NCBI GenBank assembly: GCA_942492065.1
Contig: CALODV010000013.1
Location: forward strand, 558,001 to 622,000
DNA length: 64,000 bases
Source of the DNA: G963665815 sp942492065
GTDB lineage: Bacteria; Cloacimonadota; Cloacimonadia; Cloacimonadales; JAIOQZ01
Reading direction: 5' to 3'
Shown here: positions 36,233 through 46,749 of the stretch, piece after piece
Numbering within the stretch: position 1 is the first letter of the stretch
How the letters are laid out: each line of letters starts with the position of its first letter
Translations under genes and position numbers: made by a program
The notes under the pieces: generated by a model
What the model saw: the letters and a program-made list of their open reading frames with translations, nothing else
Databases searched by the model: none
Told to the model about the DNA's origin: nothing

Positions 36233-37606
36233 CTACAGCCCGTATTTTTCCAATCTTCTATATAAAGAGGTTCTGGTTAAACCGAGTTCTCTTGCTGCTT
36301 TGGTCACATTACCTTTGTACTTGCGGATAACCTTCTTTATGGTCTGCTTTTCCACTTCTTCCAGATTGTAACTCATAATATGATTATCAACAGATTCAAC
36401 TGCATGAGTCAGATGGAAATCTGTTTCATTCAGCTGATCCGAATCACTGAGTATTACTGCTCTTTCAATAGAATGTCTCAGCTCCCGGATATTCCCCGGC
36501 CATGAGTATTCCTCCAGCACATGAATAGCTTTCTTACTCACCTTGCGGATGTTTTTCTTATACTTTCTGGCAAACTGCTGTAGAAAGTGTTCTGCCAGAA
36601 GTTTAATATCTTCTCTGCGTTCTCTGAGCGGAGGAAGATTCACTTCAACAGTATTGATTCTGTATAAAAGGTCCTGACGGAATGTGTTTTCCTGAACCAT
36701 TTTGTACAAAGGCATATTCGTCGCACAGATAAAACGTACATTAACAGGTATCTGCTTGTTTGAACCGACTCTGACAATTTTACCGTTTTCCAGAACATGC
36801 AGAAGCTTAGACTGAAGAGGAAGCGAAAGATTCCCTATTTCATCCAGAAATATTGTTCCTTCAGAGGCAAGTTCAAAGCGACCGATCCTGTCTTTTTTGG
36901 CATCCGTGAATGCTCCCTTTACATGACCGAACAATTCGCTTTCAAACAGCGTCTCGCTGATAGCACCCAGATCAACATTCACAAAAATCTCATCCACTCT
37001 TGCAGACGCTTTATGCAGCGCTCTTGCTACAAGTTCTTTTCCAGTACCGTTTTCACCCAGAATGAGGATGTTTGCATCTGTTCCGGCTACTTTCTTAATA
37101 GTGGAGAACACTGTATTCATTTCATCAGATACACCGATAAGATCATGGAATGAACTGTTTGTCACATTAATTAACTCCGACTGCTTTTCTTTAAGCTGAC
37201 GGGCTTCCCGACGTGTTTTACGCAGTTTACTGGCAGATTCAATTGTAGTCATCAGCTTTTCGTTCTTCCAGGGTTTAAGCACGAAGTCAGTTGCTCCGGC
37301 ATGAACTGCCTTTACAGCCTGGTCCACACCTCCGTAAGCTGTAATAAACAATACAACAGCTTCCGGATCCTGCTCCAGAATTTTTTCAAGCCAGTAAAAG
37401 CCTTCTTTCCCGCTGATGGTGTCATCACTGAAATTCATATCAAGCAGGATTACATCTATAGTTTCGTTTTTCAGTATATTGATAATTCTATCAGGTTTGT
37501 TCAGAGTGATAATTTTCTCGGCAGATGTTTTAAGAAGCAGCTCCAGTGAGAAAAGGATGTCTTCGTTATCATCAACAATAAGGATTGTACCAAGTTTTGC
37601 ATTCAT
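36233..37606 (-). CDS. NtrC-family sigma-54-dependent response regulator
   Basis: This 457-residue regulator has a receiver domain (about 8-125, phosphoacceptor Asp in VILLDMNFSD), a sigma-54-interacting AAA+ domain (about 155-385, Walker A GENGTGKE) and a C-terminal Fis-type helix-turn-helix (KAARELGLTRTSLYRRLEKY). The sigma-54-contacting loop reads GAFTDA instead of the usual GAFTGA, a variant known in functional activators. Its partner kinase follows directly. No matching sigma-54 promoter was found next to this pair, so its targets may be elsewhere. Confidence 0.92.
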   Translation of the reverse strand: MNAKLGTILIVDDNEDILFSLELLLKTSAEKIITLNKPDRIINILKNETIDVILLDMNFSDDTISGKEGFYWLEKILEQDPEAVVLFITAYGGVDQAVKAVHAGATDFVLKPWKNEKLMTTIESASKLRKTRREARQLKEKQSELINVTNSSFHDLIGVSDEMNTVFSTIKKVAGTDANILILGENGTGKELVARALHKASARVDEIFVNVDLGAISETLFESELFGHVKGAFTDAKKDRIGRFELASEGTIFLDEIGNLSLPLQSKLLHVLENGKIVRVGSNKQIPVNVRFICATNMPLYKMVQENTFRQDLLYRINTVEVNLPPLRERREDIKLLAEHFLQQFARKYKKNIRKVSKKAIHVLEEYSWPGNIRELRHSIERAVILSDSDQLNETDFHLTHAVESVDNHIMSYNLEEVEKQTIKKVIRKYKGNVTKAARELGLTRTSLYRRLEKYGL

Positions 37607-38315
37607 ACTTTAACTCCAGAATAATATGATGAAATCCTGCAAAATAATGAATCATATATTCCGATAACAACTGCAGGGTTTCAGGGTAATCACGTACAAT
37701 AAATCAGATTTTCAACCATTTTAATATGATAAGAACTCAAAAGAAATGTCAATCTTATTTAACAAAAATTATTTGCACGATACTAAGATCATGATCCATC
37801 TCAATAACGATCGGGATTATCGACCATTTCAAAAAAAATGAATCTATGAGAAAAAGTTTACATTTGGAATACATGAAGCTCAGTTTCCGAGCTAAAAAGA
37901 AAACAGAGGTTATCCTGAGCGATCAGGACCAACTCATTGGGAAAGGATAGGCTTATTGACTTAAAATTCCATTTGTAATTTAAGAAGCAGCAGTTCTGAT
38001 GAGCCATATCTTCTCTCCTTTTCACTGTATTATAAATTTTCCCGTTAAGAAATCCTGAAGCCTTGGAAGGATTTCAGGGGAAATTTTTGGTTCCAGCTTG
38101 CTGGAAATACATCTAAAAAAGAGTGCCTTTCTTTTGCTTCGTTTTCTTTGGCACCAAAGAAAATGAAGATAGTTATTTTTTATGTATCAGAACAAAGCAT
38201 CTTTAAAAAATTTCGATGAGATTTTGAATAAACCAAGGAATACCATATAAACCCGGAAAGGGAATCAACAATCTCGACTTTTATCAAGCTGCCTGACATC
38301 AGGGAAAAGAAAAAA
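37607..38315. other. 709-base intergenic region with repeat-like sequence
   Basis: No supportable gene is seen here. The stretch lies between the start of the NtrC-like gene and the end of the giant TPR gene, both on the minus strand, so it must hold the NtrBC promoter. It contains a near-perfect inverted repeat at 38137-38168, described separately. Confidence 0.5.
38137..38168. repeat. 15-bp inverted repeat, dispersed-repeat-like
   Basis: The arms cttcgttttctttgg and ccaaagaaaatgaag are separated by two bases and match at 14 of 15 positions. The half-site ccaaagaaaatga recurs at 58144-58156. Similar TTTGCTTCGTTTTCTTTGG sequences are, from memory, frequent between genes in Bacteroidota, which suggests a dispersed palindromic repeat. 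Confidence 0.6.
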
Positions 38316-41300
38316 CTACTGAATAATACTGATCTTTTCCTGTGCGATTTTTCCCCAGTTACTGCTTGCTCCATACTTGGCAATAATGGACTTCAGGCGT
38401 GTTAATGCTCTTTCGTATTTCTTCAGTTTTATATAAGCTTCGGCTGCCTGAAGTTCGGAAGTAGCAGACCATCTTGTCTGATTAGGGTAGTTGTAACTTA
38501 CTTTAAGAAATGCTGTTACAGCTTCGTTATACATATACATTCCCATGTATGATTCACCAATCCAGTATTGTGATTCAGCTTTCAGTTCCTCTGAGTCTAT
38601 CAACTGCAGAGCTTTCTCAAACATGGAAACAGCTTTCGGGTAGCTCTTATCACGATAATAGCAGTAGGCAATGTTAAAGACTGCATCGGATTCCAGACCT
38701 TTGTCACCCCATTTATCCATTATGAGTTCATAGGCCGAAATAGCCTTATCCCACTCTTCGATTGTTTTACAGACAAAGGCAAAGTTACGGGCAGCATCAA
38801 GTGCCAGCTTTCCGGTTTCATCTCCGTTTATCACCTTGAAATAATAGTCCAGAGCCTGCTCATATTTCTCCTGGGAGAAGTACAATGTCCCCAGCTTCAG
38901 ATTAGCCTGGTTAACCAGTGCTTTATCGGAAGAAAGCAGAACAAGAGCAAAATCTTTGATCGCTTCATCAGAATTCTTCTCTTTCAGCAGGAATGTTCCT
39001 CTCCAGAAGTGAGCAGTATTAACAATCGTTCCGGCTATCTTATCGTTTTTGATAACCTTGGAAACTATTTTACGGGCTTTTTTAAGATCTATTTTAGAAT
39101 AGTAAATTGCTTCGTGTATACTGATTTCAGCCTGAATATCAATGTCATCACCAATTATCGGTTTCATTTTCTTCAATATCTCTTCGGCTTTAGGTCTGTT
39201 ATCTATGTGATAGTAAGAGATAATATTCTTCTTTGCAAGCTCCTTCTTGTTTGCCTGAGCCATTATGTACTCATTAGTAACTTTCTTGAAGTACTCGATA
39301 GACTTGTTATAGTCTTCCTGATCGTACGCCAGGTTAGCAATAGCCAGTCTGTATGCAAACTTATTACCCGGATCCTTCTCTATAAGCTGTTTATATGTAT
39401 ATTCCGCCAGAGAGTAATCGTGTGTTTTAATATGGAGTTCCGCCACAGAAGCCAGTTCATCGAAATTCTTATCCTGAACAGTCAGCAGAGCTCTTTTGGA
39501 TTCTTCAATATTATTCAATCCGGAATAGATTGTATAGAGTCTTCTATAGTAGGCATCATTTCTTTCATTCTCAGGAATCTGCTGATAGTAGTTCAAAGCT
39601 TTTTTGAATTCACCCGATTCAATGTAATAACCGGTCAATGTATTCACTGCTTCCGAATATTCCGGGAAGCCGCCGGCATTATTGAGCAGGAACACTAATT
39701 TATCCATAGACTTTGTTTTATTTCCTGCCTTGTTCAGTGCTATTGTATAATGGTAAAGCACGGAAGGTCTGGAAAGTGAAATCAATGCGGAAGTCGCTTC
39801 GTAATTCACAAGTGCGTTGGCAAAATCGTTTTTCCCGTAATAATACTCGGCAAGTTTAATTTTTGCGTTCATGTAATCCACGTCTGCTATGGAATCATCC
39901 TTTTTAAGAAGATTCAGATACTCAGCTTCTTTTTCAATGTTATCAGCCGAATCATAATATCTGATAAGTCGGTACACATAATTGTTCACTCGCGGGTAAT
40001 CAGGATTGTTCCTCACAAACTGCTCAATAGATGGAATAACTAAGGCAGGATTGTCTGATCTGAGAAGATCAGCATATAAATTAAGCTCTGTAGTCTCTGT
40101 AGATTCCTTCATTTTCCCGATCTCAGCCAAAGCTCCTGCAATATTCTCAGAGAACAGCTTCTGATTCTGCTCCCATTTAGCTTTCTCTGCAGCCTTCAGT
40201 AAAGTCTTTGCGGTTACATAAAACAGCTGTTCGTCAGACTCACCGTCTGTAATACTTACAGCACTGTCAAAATCCTTGATATGCTGCGACATTACTTCTG
40301 CCATGCCCTTCTTGAGAGCGATTTTATCGTTTGTTGTCACATAATCGTTCATGGAGAGAAGCAGTTTCTGGAAAGCTTTCTTATAATCAACGATATGGAA
40401 ATTCCTGATATACTCCATTTTGTTAGACACTTTTTCTCTGAACTGTTTATCTTTAACGGCTTCCATTGGAATAGACTGCAAAGATGCCAGAGCGAGATCA
40501 TATTCCCCGAGATACTCATAACAGAGCGCAATCTGGAAATAAGCCGAAGCATTATACTGCGAGTTCGAGTAATTTGTAGTAATAAGCTGGTAATATTTCA
40601 GAGCTGTTCTGTATTGCACCAGATCATTGAAATAAATACCTGCAATTGTATAAATAACCTTGTCTTTTCGGTCGAAATTATCCTTATTCAGTAAAGCCAG
40701 ATATTTGTCTATAGCCTTGTTCAGGAATCTTTTACCTTCGTCTATTTCAGCAGAGAGAAGCTTAGTCTCGATCAATATAGTGTCGGTAGGTTCAGACTCC
40801 AGAATTTCTGCGATTGTATTCTCTGCATCCTTGAATTTCTTCAGATTGAACTCAGCTTTGGCAAGCTCAAGAAGCAGGTCTGTCTTTAAATCTGAATGCT
40901 CAATGATTTTATCGGTTTTACCTGCCAGTGTAACAACTTCCTGATACTTCTTCAGGTTATTTTTAACGAGAAACAGGTTTCTCAGGTATTCCGGGAATTT
41001 ATCAGAGTTATCAAATTTAGATATCATGGAAGTAAGCTGAGTGTGTGCTTTATCATATTCATGAATCTCTATGTAAAGATCAGCGAGTTCATTACCGAAA
41101 ATCTCTTCGTATTTTCTGGGGATTGTGCCGGACATATAAGAACTGAGTTTATCGGCTGCCGCAACATTACCCGATTTGACTTTAATTCTCTGAACCTGAA
41201 ACAGAATCGCATCCCAATGAGTATCGGAATTCTTGTGTTTCTTAATCAAGGTTTCCAGAGTAGCCTGACCTTCATTCGGCGAGTTGTTCATAAAATAAGC

Positions 41301-41843
41301 TTTTGCCTTCATCAGGAGTACATCTGCAATAGCCTTGTTGTCAGCATAGTTCTTTTCCAGATCCTGTGACATCAGAATTACTTCATTGTACTTACCGTCA
41401 TAATAAAAGCTTTCCAGCAGGAATAACAGTGATTTCTTAGTAAACTCAGACATCGGGTACTTTTCCACAAGCTCTGTGTACACATCCTGAGCCGGAGAGT
41501 ACTTCTTCTGGGCAGACAGGACATTACCGTAGTAAAAGAGGGTTCTGTCTCTACCGGAATTGGAAGGATAGCCATCCAGCAGTTTCTTGTAATATACTTC
41601 CGCTTTGGCGAAGTCGTCTCTTAAGCGGTAAGATTCTCCAATATAGAATAATGACTGCTGTGCTTCGGTGGATGTTGGAGCTTCTTCAATGATCTTCTCA
41701 AACTCCAGAATAGCTTCCTCGTATAGGGCATCCTTAAACATCTGAAGCCCGAATTTATATCTGTCGTTTACAGCGGCAAATAAACCTGTTACTAACACCA
41801 GTACCAGTATAGACATGTAAAATTTTTTATGTAATCCAATCAT
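38316..41843 (-). CDS. giant secreted TPR-repeat protein
   Basis: This protein of 1175 residues starts with a signal peptide (about 1-25). The rest is almost entirely tandem TPR/tetratricopeptide-like helical repeats, recognisable by recurring patterns such as EAILEFEKIIEEAPTS, AEVYYKKLLDGYPSN and AVSMFEKALQLI. The ATG at 41843 has AGGA upstream at a good distance; a start 11 codons earlier has none. The repeats resemble YbgF/BamD-type periplasmic scaffolds, but the length is far greater. It stands alone between the NtrBC pair and the FG-GAP/heparinase-like gene. A periplasmic scaffolding or gliding/secretion role is inference. Confidence 0.85.
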   Translation of the reverse strand: MIGLHKKFYMSILVLVLVTGLFAAVNDRYKFGLQMFKDALYEEAILEFEKIIEEAPTSTEAQQSLFYIGESYRLRDDFAKAEVYYKKLLDGYPSNSGRDRTLFYYGNVLSAQKKYSPAQDVYTELVEKYPMSEFTKKSLLFLLESFYYDGKYNEVILMSQDLEKNYADNKAIADVLLMKAKAYFMNNSPNEGQATLETLIKKHKNSDTHWDAILFQVQRIKVKSGNVAAADKLSSYMSGTIPRKYEEIFGNELADLYIEIHEYDKAHTQLTSMISKFDNSDKFPEYLRNLFLVKNNLKKYQEVVTLAGKTDKIIEHSDLKTDLLLELAKAEFNLKKFKDAENTIAEILESEPTDTILIETKLLSAEIDEGKRFLNKAIDKYLALLNKDNFDRKDKVIYTIAGIYFNDLVQYRTALKYYQLITTNYSNSQYNASAYFQIALCYEYLGEYDLALASLQSIPMEAVKDKQFREKVSNKMEYIRNFHIVDYKKAFQKLLLSMNDYVTTNDKIALKKGMAEVMSQHIKDFDSAVSITDGESDEQLFYVTAKTLLKAAEKAKWEQNQKLFSENIAGALAEIGKMKESTETTELNLYADLLRSDNPALVIPSIEQFVRNNPDYPRVNNYVYRLIRYYDSADNIEKEAEYLNLLKKDDSIADVDYMNAKIKLAEYYYGKNDFANALVNYEATSALISLSRPSVLYHYTIALNKAGNKTKSMDKLVFLLNNAGGFPEYSEAVNTLTGYYIESGEFKKALNYYQQIPENERNDAYYRRLYTIYSGLNNIEESKRALLTVQDKNFDELASVAELHIKTHDYSLAEYTYKQLIEKDPGNKFAYRLAIANLAYDQEDYNKSIEYFKKVTNEYIMAQANKKELAKKNIISYYHIDNRPKAEEILKKMKPIIGDDIDIQAEISIHEAIYYSKIDLKKARKIVSKVIKNDKIAGTIVNTAHFWRGTFLLKEKNSDEAIKDFALVLLSSDKALVNQANLKLGTLYFSQEKYEQALDYYFKVINGDETGKLALDAARNFAFVCKTIEEWDKAISAYELIMDKWGDKGLESDAVFNIAYCYYRDKSYPKAVSMFEKALQLIDSEELKAESQYWIGESYMGMYMYNEAVTAFLKVSYNYPNQTRWSATSELQAAEAYIKLKKYERALTRLKSIIAKYGASSNWGKIAQEKISIIQ

Positions 41844-41920
41844 ATTTTTAATCCTGAATAATTTTTCTTCCAACATATAAAACCGGATTCTGGTGTCAAT
41901 ATTTCAATTTTTATTGATAA

Positions 41921-41956
41921 TCAAAAAACGGTTGTCATTTACCATGACAACCGTTT
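41921..41956 (-). terminator. intrinsic terminator after the FG-GAP/heparinase-like gene
   Basis: A perfect 13-bp stem (41926-41938 with 41944-41956) with a five-base loop is followed on the minus strand by a T run. It lies about 40 bases past the stop codon. Confidence 0.93.
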
Positions 41957-41993
41957 ATAGTATTATCTTCAATACTGGCTTATAATATAACCA

Positions 41994-44900
41994 CTACTTA
42001 AGCATGATACATTTTTTTACACCAATATTTTTTCCGTTAACATCCAGTCTGTAGAAATATACTCCGGAACCAACTTTTTTCCCATTTGAATCCGTTCCTC
42101 TCCAGACAATCTCATGATTGCCTGCTTCATATTCCTCATTATCTGCAAGGGTAGTCACTTTCTGTCCTTTCATGTTGTATACTACAAGCTTAACCGGTGA
42201 TTTTTGAGAAATTGAGAATGAGAAAGTAGTCTCAGGATTGAAAGGGTTAGGGTAATTATTGTTCAGCACGTATTTTTCTACAGGAGGAGCTTCATTCCCT
42301 GCTCCTGACGGATATGATTGAGGAGGGAATGGGATTGAAAGAAATCCCTCAACATTCCAGGCACTTCCAACTCTTTTCATCCTAAACAGAAACAACTTAC
42401 ATGCATTATGTTCACTCACTCCTGTTCCCAAAGTGTTAACATAGTATTTTGGTTCTGATGCGGAATTCCCAATAATTATAATATCTTTATACATTGTACT
42501 GCTCTTAGTATAATAAAAGATATATGCTTCAGCAGCAGCATCTTCCAACTTATTACTCACATCTGTAGTATCTTGAGAAGACCAGACTGTCTTCTTCACA
42601 ATGCTACAGTTTGAGATAGGATCACTAGAATCGAATGGTGCTATGATTGTTGTGAATCTAGCAGGTTGTGATGAGCTTAGTTGTTGGGAATACTTAAGAA
42701 TCTTTGTGTCGTTCCATGAAGTTGTTGTTCCGTCTACACCTGAAATTGTTTCTGCAAGAAATGTTGGAGCATTTGTGCTTGCTGGAATTATTTTAAAATT
42801 GTTACTGGAAAATATTTTCGTAATAGAATCCAACGATTTATTGGGTTGCTCATCATCTGAAGCAGCATGCCAAATCTGGTTATAAATTCCTCCTCCGGAA
42901 TTTGTAATGTAGTCTTTTACAATCCAATAATCGTAAAGCTTGCCAGTTCCCATAAAAGAATCTGGATACAGGTAAAAAAGTTCTCTGGTATGTGTTTTCT
43001 GATAATCATTTACAAATTGATACCCAGCTTTGGCATAATGATATGTGTCAGCAACATCACTGTATAAACCATTTGAAGTAGTGTTAAATTGTGTAATATT
43101 AAATCTTTTCAAAATATCTGACTGCTCAAATCCACCAATGCTAACAGTATTATGACCTGATGTACCTTGAAAATATTTCAGAACTCTTAAACTATCATCA
43201 ATTTCATCATATCCAAATAGATTATTAAACATTGCACCATCAATAAGTGATTTATTTGTAGGTTCATTGTAGTAGTCATAACCACCAGGATCCACAACAA
43301 GATTTTCACCATAAGCACAAAGACTGATGCTCAGTAGATCATTGTGTTGATGACTCTTATATACTTCTCTATTATCAGGAACGAATCTACCTCCTTTGAA
43401 AAATGCCCATCGTGCATTCGTATCATAAAAACCTGAGGAATTTAGCCACTCTGACCTTGAAACAAATACCTCATGCTCACTGAATTCTTTGGCTAAAGGT
43501 TTTGTTAAGGTAGTTCCTGAAAAATCTGTATTCAATAATGAATATGGTTCAAAGATCGAAAAATCTTTACTGGGATTACATGATAAACCTTTTGCAATAA
43601 AACTGGTTGCTAAGGATTCGCTTTTGAAAAAAAATCCAGCAAAATTTTCTGTTTCTCCCATCATTGGGTAGTCAGTCCTACTAGTACTTGGAGAAATTGG
43701 TTTCGCAGCATACATATAGTATTCTCTGATTTTATCAACTTTGTCAGAATAACTGGCAATACAATCATCAACTAACTGAGAGTCGTATATTTCCGGATGA
43801 TTTTTACATGTATATAATATAGAGTTTATGTTTTTATCAACATATATTCCATAACTATCTGATAATTCATCATATATTCCATCAGAACCAAAGTGATCAA
43901 TATGAATTTCTATTCTATTAAAAAAGAGTGGTTCCATGTAACTCATATCTTTGGTCATTCCTAAAAGTCTTAAACCACATTCAGTTCTATCGTGGTCAAA
44001 AAGAATCCCCCAATTCGAAGATTTGATAAACTTACTATCTTCTGATGTATATCTTAGATATGATAGAATATACTTTGAACCATACTTGAAGTACTCCTCA
44101 AAGAAATTAGTTGAATTAGTGAGTTGATTATGCATTGTAACAATTACACTACACATCTTCTCTAAACCTTGACTTACATCATTATCTGGCTTTCCTGGCA
44201 ACAAATAGTCCTTTTCACTTATTGCTGAAAAACCTGTAAGGTTCATATTTAATTCTGCTTCTGGCTTTGGAATTGAATACTCAGAATAGTTAGGGTAGTA
44301 TATATATGATTCTTTTGTGAATTCTTTGTTGGGATCTTTGTAGATTCCAAAATAATCTACAAATGCCATAAACAATTGAGACATTTCTTCCATTGAATTT
44401 GCGTAACTTCCACGCAAGAACAAATTATGATAAGTATCTGTATTGGGATTTGGATTTATATACGCTTGACACATAGCATCTAGTTTCGAATGATTTATTG
44501 CTCTCAGAAATTCCCTATCAGTCAGTTCATTATCCAGGACTGTAATGTAATTTGTCGAATTACCGGATTCTTGAAAGCTGGCAATTACATTGGCATTTGT
44601 TCCTTTAATTAATGCAAGGTTTGAATCATTGTCTTTCTTATGAACTACTGCGATATCAAGTATTCCATCTCCATCGAAATCTCCGCAATCTCCAAGAATA
44701 ATCTTAGTTGTATTATCCGGATTCAAATCTGAAATTGTGTTTGGATCAAAACCCCATGTTCTCATAGTTGATAATGCTCCTGAAGTATTGCTTGAATGCA
44801 TATACATGAAAGAACTCATATAATGTGAACCATCACTGCTTAATACATTACCTGAGTGTCTGACAAAGATTACATCATCATTATTCTGTCCGTCAAAATT

Positions 44901-46283
44901 CCCAACAAAGATTTTGTCTATACCATATCCCTGCCAAGTATTTTGGGATGTACCTGAACATAATACTGTCTGATTGTGACCATCCAAAATTATATACTTT
45001 GAGTTATCTTTTATTGAATCATTATTGCGATCAACACCCCATCTGTAAACAAGAATTATATCATCATATTCATCGCTGTTAAATCGACCTGTTTTCACAA
45101 TATATGCCTGATCACTATTATCAATATCTGAATATCTGGTACAGGATGATTCCTGCCAGAATAATGTCGGAGTATTTGAGGTGTCATTAAAATCATACAC
45201 AAAAATCTCCGTACCATCACCATAACCATCACCAGTTGAATCTGAGTCAGCATTTCTTATAATCAGTAAATCATCAACATTACTTTTATTTGAATTAGTA
45301 TTAGTACTATGATTGAATTTCCCTGTAATTATTTCTCTATAACCATAACCTGCATCTGAGTTTGACGAAGTGAGATCTGTAATTTTGACGTTATTCTCTA
45401 TGTCATAGACTACAACAACACTATTATCCTTTATCAAATCTCCTTTATCCGTTCCAGCAAATAACTGTCCAAAATGTAGCATAATTGCAAGATCATCATG
45501 TTCATCACCGTTAAAGTCACCTTTTTCGAGCTGGAAAATAGCATCTGTAGACTCAAGATTTGCGACATTCATATTTTGTGGAGATATCGCAAATATCTGT
45601 GTTGCACTCCCATCAGGATCAAAGTCCAGTATTCTCAGGAATGATCCATCACCAAATCCGTCATTATTACCTTCAATATCAAGATAATCACGGTTGAGAC
45701 TTGAGTGTCTGACTACTGCTATTTCATCAATCCCATCACCATCATAATCACCCGGTTCAACAATGTAATCACTGTAACCGCTTGCATGTCCTTCTTCAAC
45801 ATAAAACGGTATACCTGTAAAACCGTTATATATAACGAGCAGGCTGTTGTCTTTTACTCCATCGTACACTTTTCCAAGATTGGGTATTGGCTTTTTATCT
45901 CCCTTCTGCAAGTATGTGTTGTACTTCCCTACATCACTTCCCCACCTGTACAATACAATCAGATCATCCATACCATCTCCGTTAACATCACCTTTTGTAG
46001 ATAGAAATGCCGGATTACTGCTGTTCAAAGTATATGAGCTTCCATGGCAAGTAATTGTGTTGTCAATATCATAAGCCGTATTATACTCAGGAATGGTTAG
46101 CAAATTATCACCTGCATTATCGAAAGCTCTTGAACCCATTACATCTCCCGATGTTCCATCTCCCATTATTCTGGAAACATAGGAATATCCAAATCCACGT
46201 TCAACGATTTCTCTTCGATCACAAAATAAATTAAGTGACACACATGTTAGTAAAACAATAGTTAATATTAAAGTCTTCTTCAT
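41994..46283 (-). CDS. secreted FG-GAP/VCBS-repeat protein with heparinase II/III-like domain and C-terminal sorting domain
   Basis: This 1429-residue protein has a signal peptide (about 1-20). A long N-terminal region (about 60-590) has Ca-binding FG-GAP/VCBS-like repeats, for example GDVNGDGMDDLIVLYRWG and GDFDGDGILDIAVVHKK. A helical middle follows, then a heparinase II/III-like lyase region near 975-1060, with SHQHNDLLSISLCAYGENL, VDPGGYDYY and GHNTVSIGG. The C-terminus (about 1343-1429) is a YPNPFNPET-type sorting/FlgD-like domain. It is probably exported and cell-surface-bound or released, acting on acidic polysaccharide. The substrate and the exact lyase family are not determined. Confidence 0.8.
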   Translation of the reverse strand: MKKTLILTIVLLTCVSLNLFCDRREIVERGFGYSYVSRIMGDGTSGDVMGSRAFDNAGDNLLTIPEYNTAYDIDNTITCHGSSYTLNSSNPAFLSTKGDVNGDGMDDLIVLYRWGSDVGKYNTYLQKGDKKPIPNLGKVYDGVKDNSLLVIYNGFTGIPFYVEEGHASGYSDYIVEPGDYDGDGIDEIAVVRHSSLNRDYLDIEGNNDGFGDGSFLRILDFDPDGSATQIFAISPQNMNVANLESTDAIFQLEKGDFNGDEHDDLAIMLHFGQLFAGTDKGDLIKDNSVVVVYDIENNVKITDLTSSNSDAGYGYREIITGKFNHSTNTNSNKSNVDDLLIIRNADSDSTGDGYGDGTEIFVYDFNDTSNTPTLFWQESSCTRYSDIDNSDQAYIVKTGRFNSDEYDDIILVYRWGVDRNNDSIKDNSKYIILDGHNQTVLCSGTSQNTWQGYGIDKIFVGNFDGQNNDDVIFVRHSGNVLSSDGSHYMSSFMYMHSSNTSGALSTMRTWGFDPNTISDLNPDNTTKIILGDCGDFDGDGILDIAVVHKKDNDSNLALIKGTNANVIASFQESGNSTNYITVLDNELTDREFLRAINHSKLDAMCQAYINPNPNTDTYHNLFLRGSYANSMEEMSQLFMAFVDYFGIYKDPNKEFTKESYIYYPNYSEYSIPKPEAELNMNLTGFSAISEKDYLLPGKPDNDVSQGLEKMCSVIVTMHNQLTNSTNFFEEYFKYGSKYILSYLRYTSEDSKFIKSSNWGILFDHDRTECGLRLLGMTKDMSYMEPLFFNRIEIHIDHFGSDGIYDELSDSYGIYVDKNINSILYTCKNHPEIYDSQLVDDCIASYSDKVDKIREYYMYAAKPISPSTSRTDYPMMGETENFAGFFFKSESLATSFIAKGLSCNPSKDFSIFEPYSLLNTDFSGTTLTKPLAKEFSEHEVFVSRSEWLNSSGFYDTNARWAFFKGGRFVPDNREVYKSHQHNDLLSISLCAYGENLVVDPGGYDYYNEPTNKSLIDGAMFNNLFGYDEIDDSLRVLKYFQGTSGHNTVSIGGFEQSDILKRFNITQFNTTSNGLYSDVADTYHYAKAGYQFVNDYQKTHTRELFYLYPDSFMGTGKLYDYWIVKDYITNSGGGIYNQIWHAASDDEQPNKSLDSITKIFSSNNFKIIPASTNAPTFLAETISGVDGTTTSWNDTKILKYSQQLSSSQPARFTTIIAPFDSSDPISNCSIVKKTVWSSQDTTDVSNKLEDAAAEAYIFYYTKSSTMYKDIIIIGNSASEPKYYVNTLGTGVSEHNACKLFLFRMKRVGSAWNVEGFLSIPFPPQSYPSGAGNEAPPVEKYVLNNNYPNPFNPETTFSFSISQKSPVKLVVYNMKGQKVTTLADNEEYEAGNHEIVWRGTDSNGKKVGSGVYFYRLDVNGKNIGVKKCIMLK

Positions 46284-46501
46284 AAAACTTCTCCTTTTTA
46301 TTACATTAGTAATTCATGTATATTAAGCACACGTTGCTATTATCACATCCACATATCTGCATGAATTTCAAATATTGTAATTCTTCACCGATATAAAATA
46401 TAGCAAAATGAAATAAATCAGTGAGGTTATGTCAAGTAGGATTTTCATAATTTGTTAATACAGTGATAGCAATTACTATCTTAATCAGAATCCGCTATCT
46501 T

Positions 46502-46540
46502 AAAAAAACACCGGATCTGCATAAAGCTGCAGACCCGGTT
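46502..46540 (-). terminator. intrinsic terminator
   Basis: An 11-bp stem with one mismatch (ccggatctgca / tgcagacccgg) is followed on the minus strand by a run of T. It lies about 500 bases downstream of the nearest intact minus-strand gene and may originally have served the gene now decayed at 46750-46860. Confidence 0.8.
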
Positions 46541-46749
46541 GTTTGCTGGCAGAATTTACGAAATCATGAGTATTTTGTTAATATCAGCTCCGATCGATAA
46601 ACGGCTATTCTGATCCTGACACCATTCAGATCAGATTTCACCGAATATCAACATTATTCAGGAGCTCTGACTTTATGTAGTAAGATATTTGCCAGGGTGT
46701 AATAGCAAGTATCTGTTACCATGAGATTGAAATTCGAAATATCCACGAG

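Noticed and set aside
39009..39698. 229-codon open frame on the plus strand
   Set aside because: It lies entirely antisense to the giant TPR gene, which has strong repeat structure, and it has no ribosome-binding site or recognisable domain.
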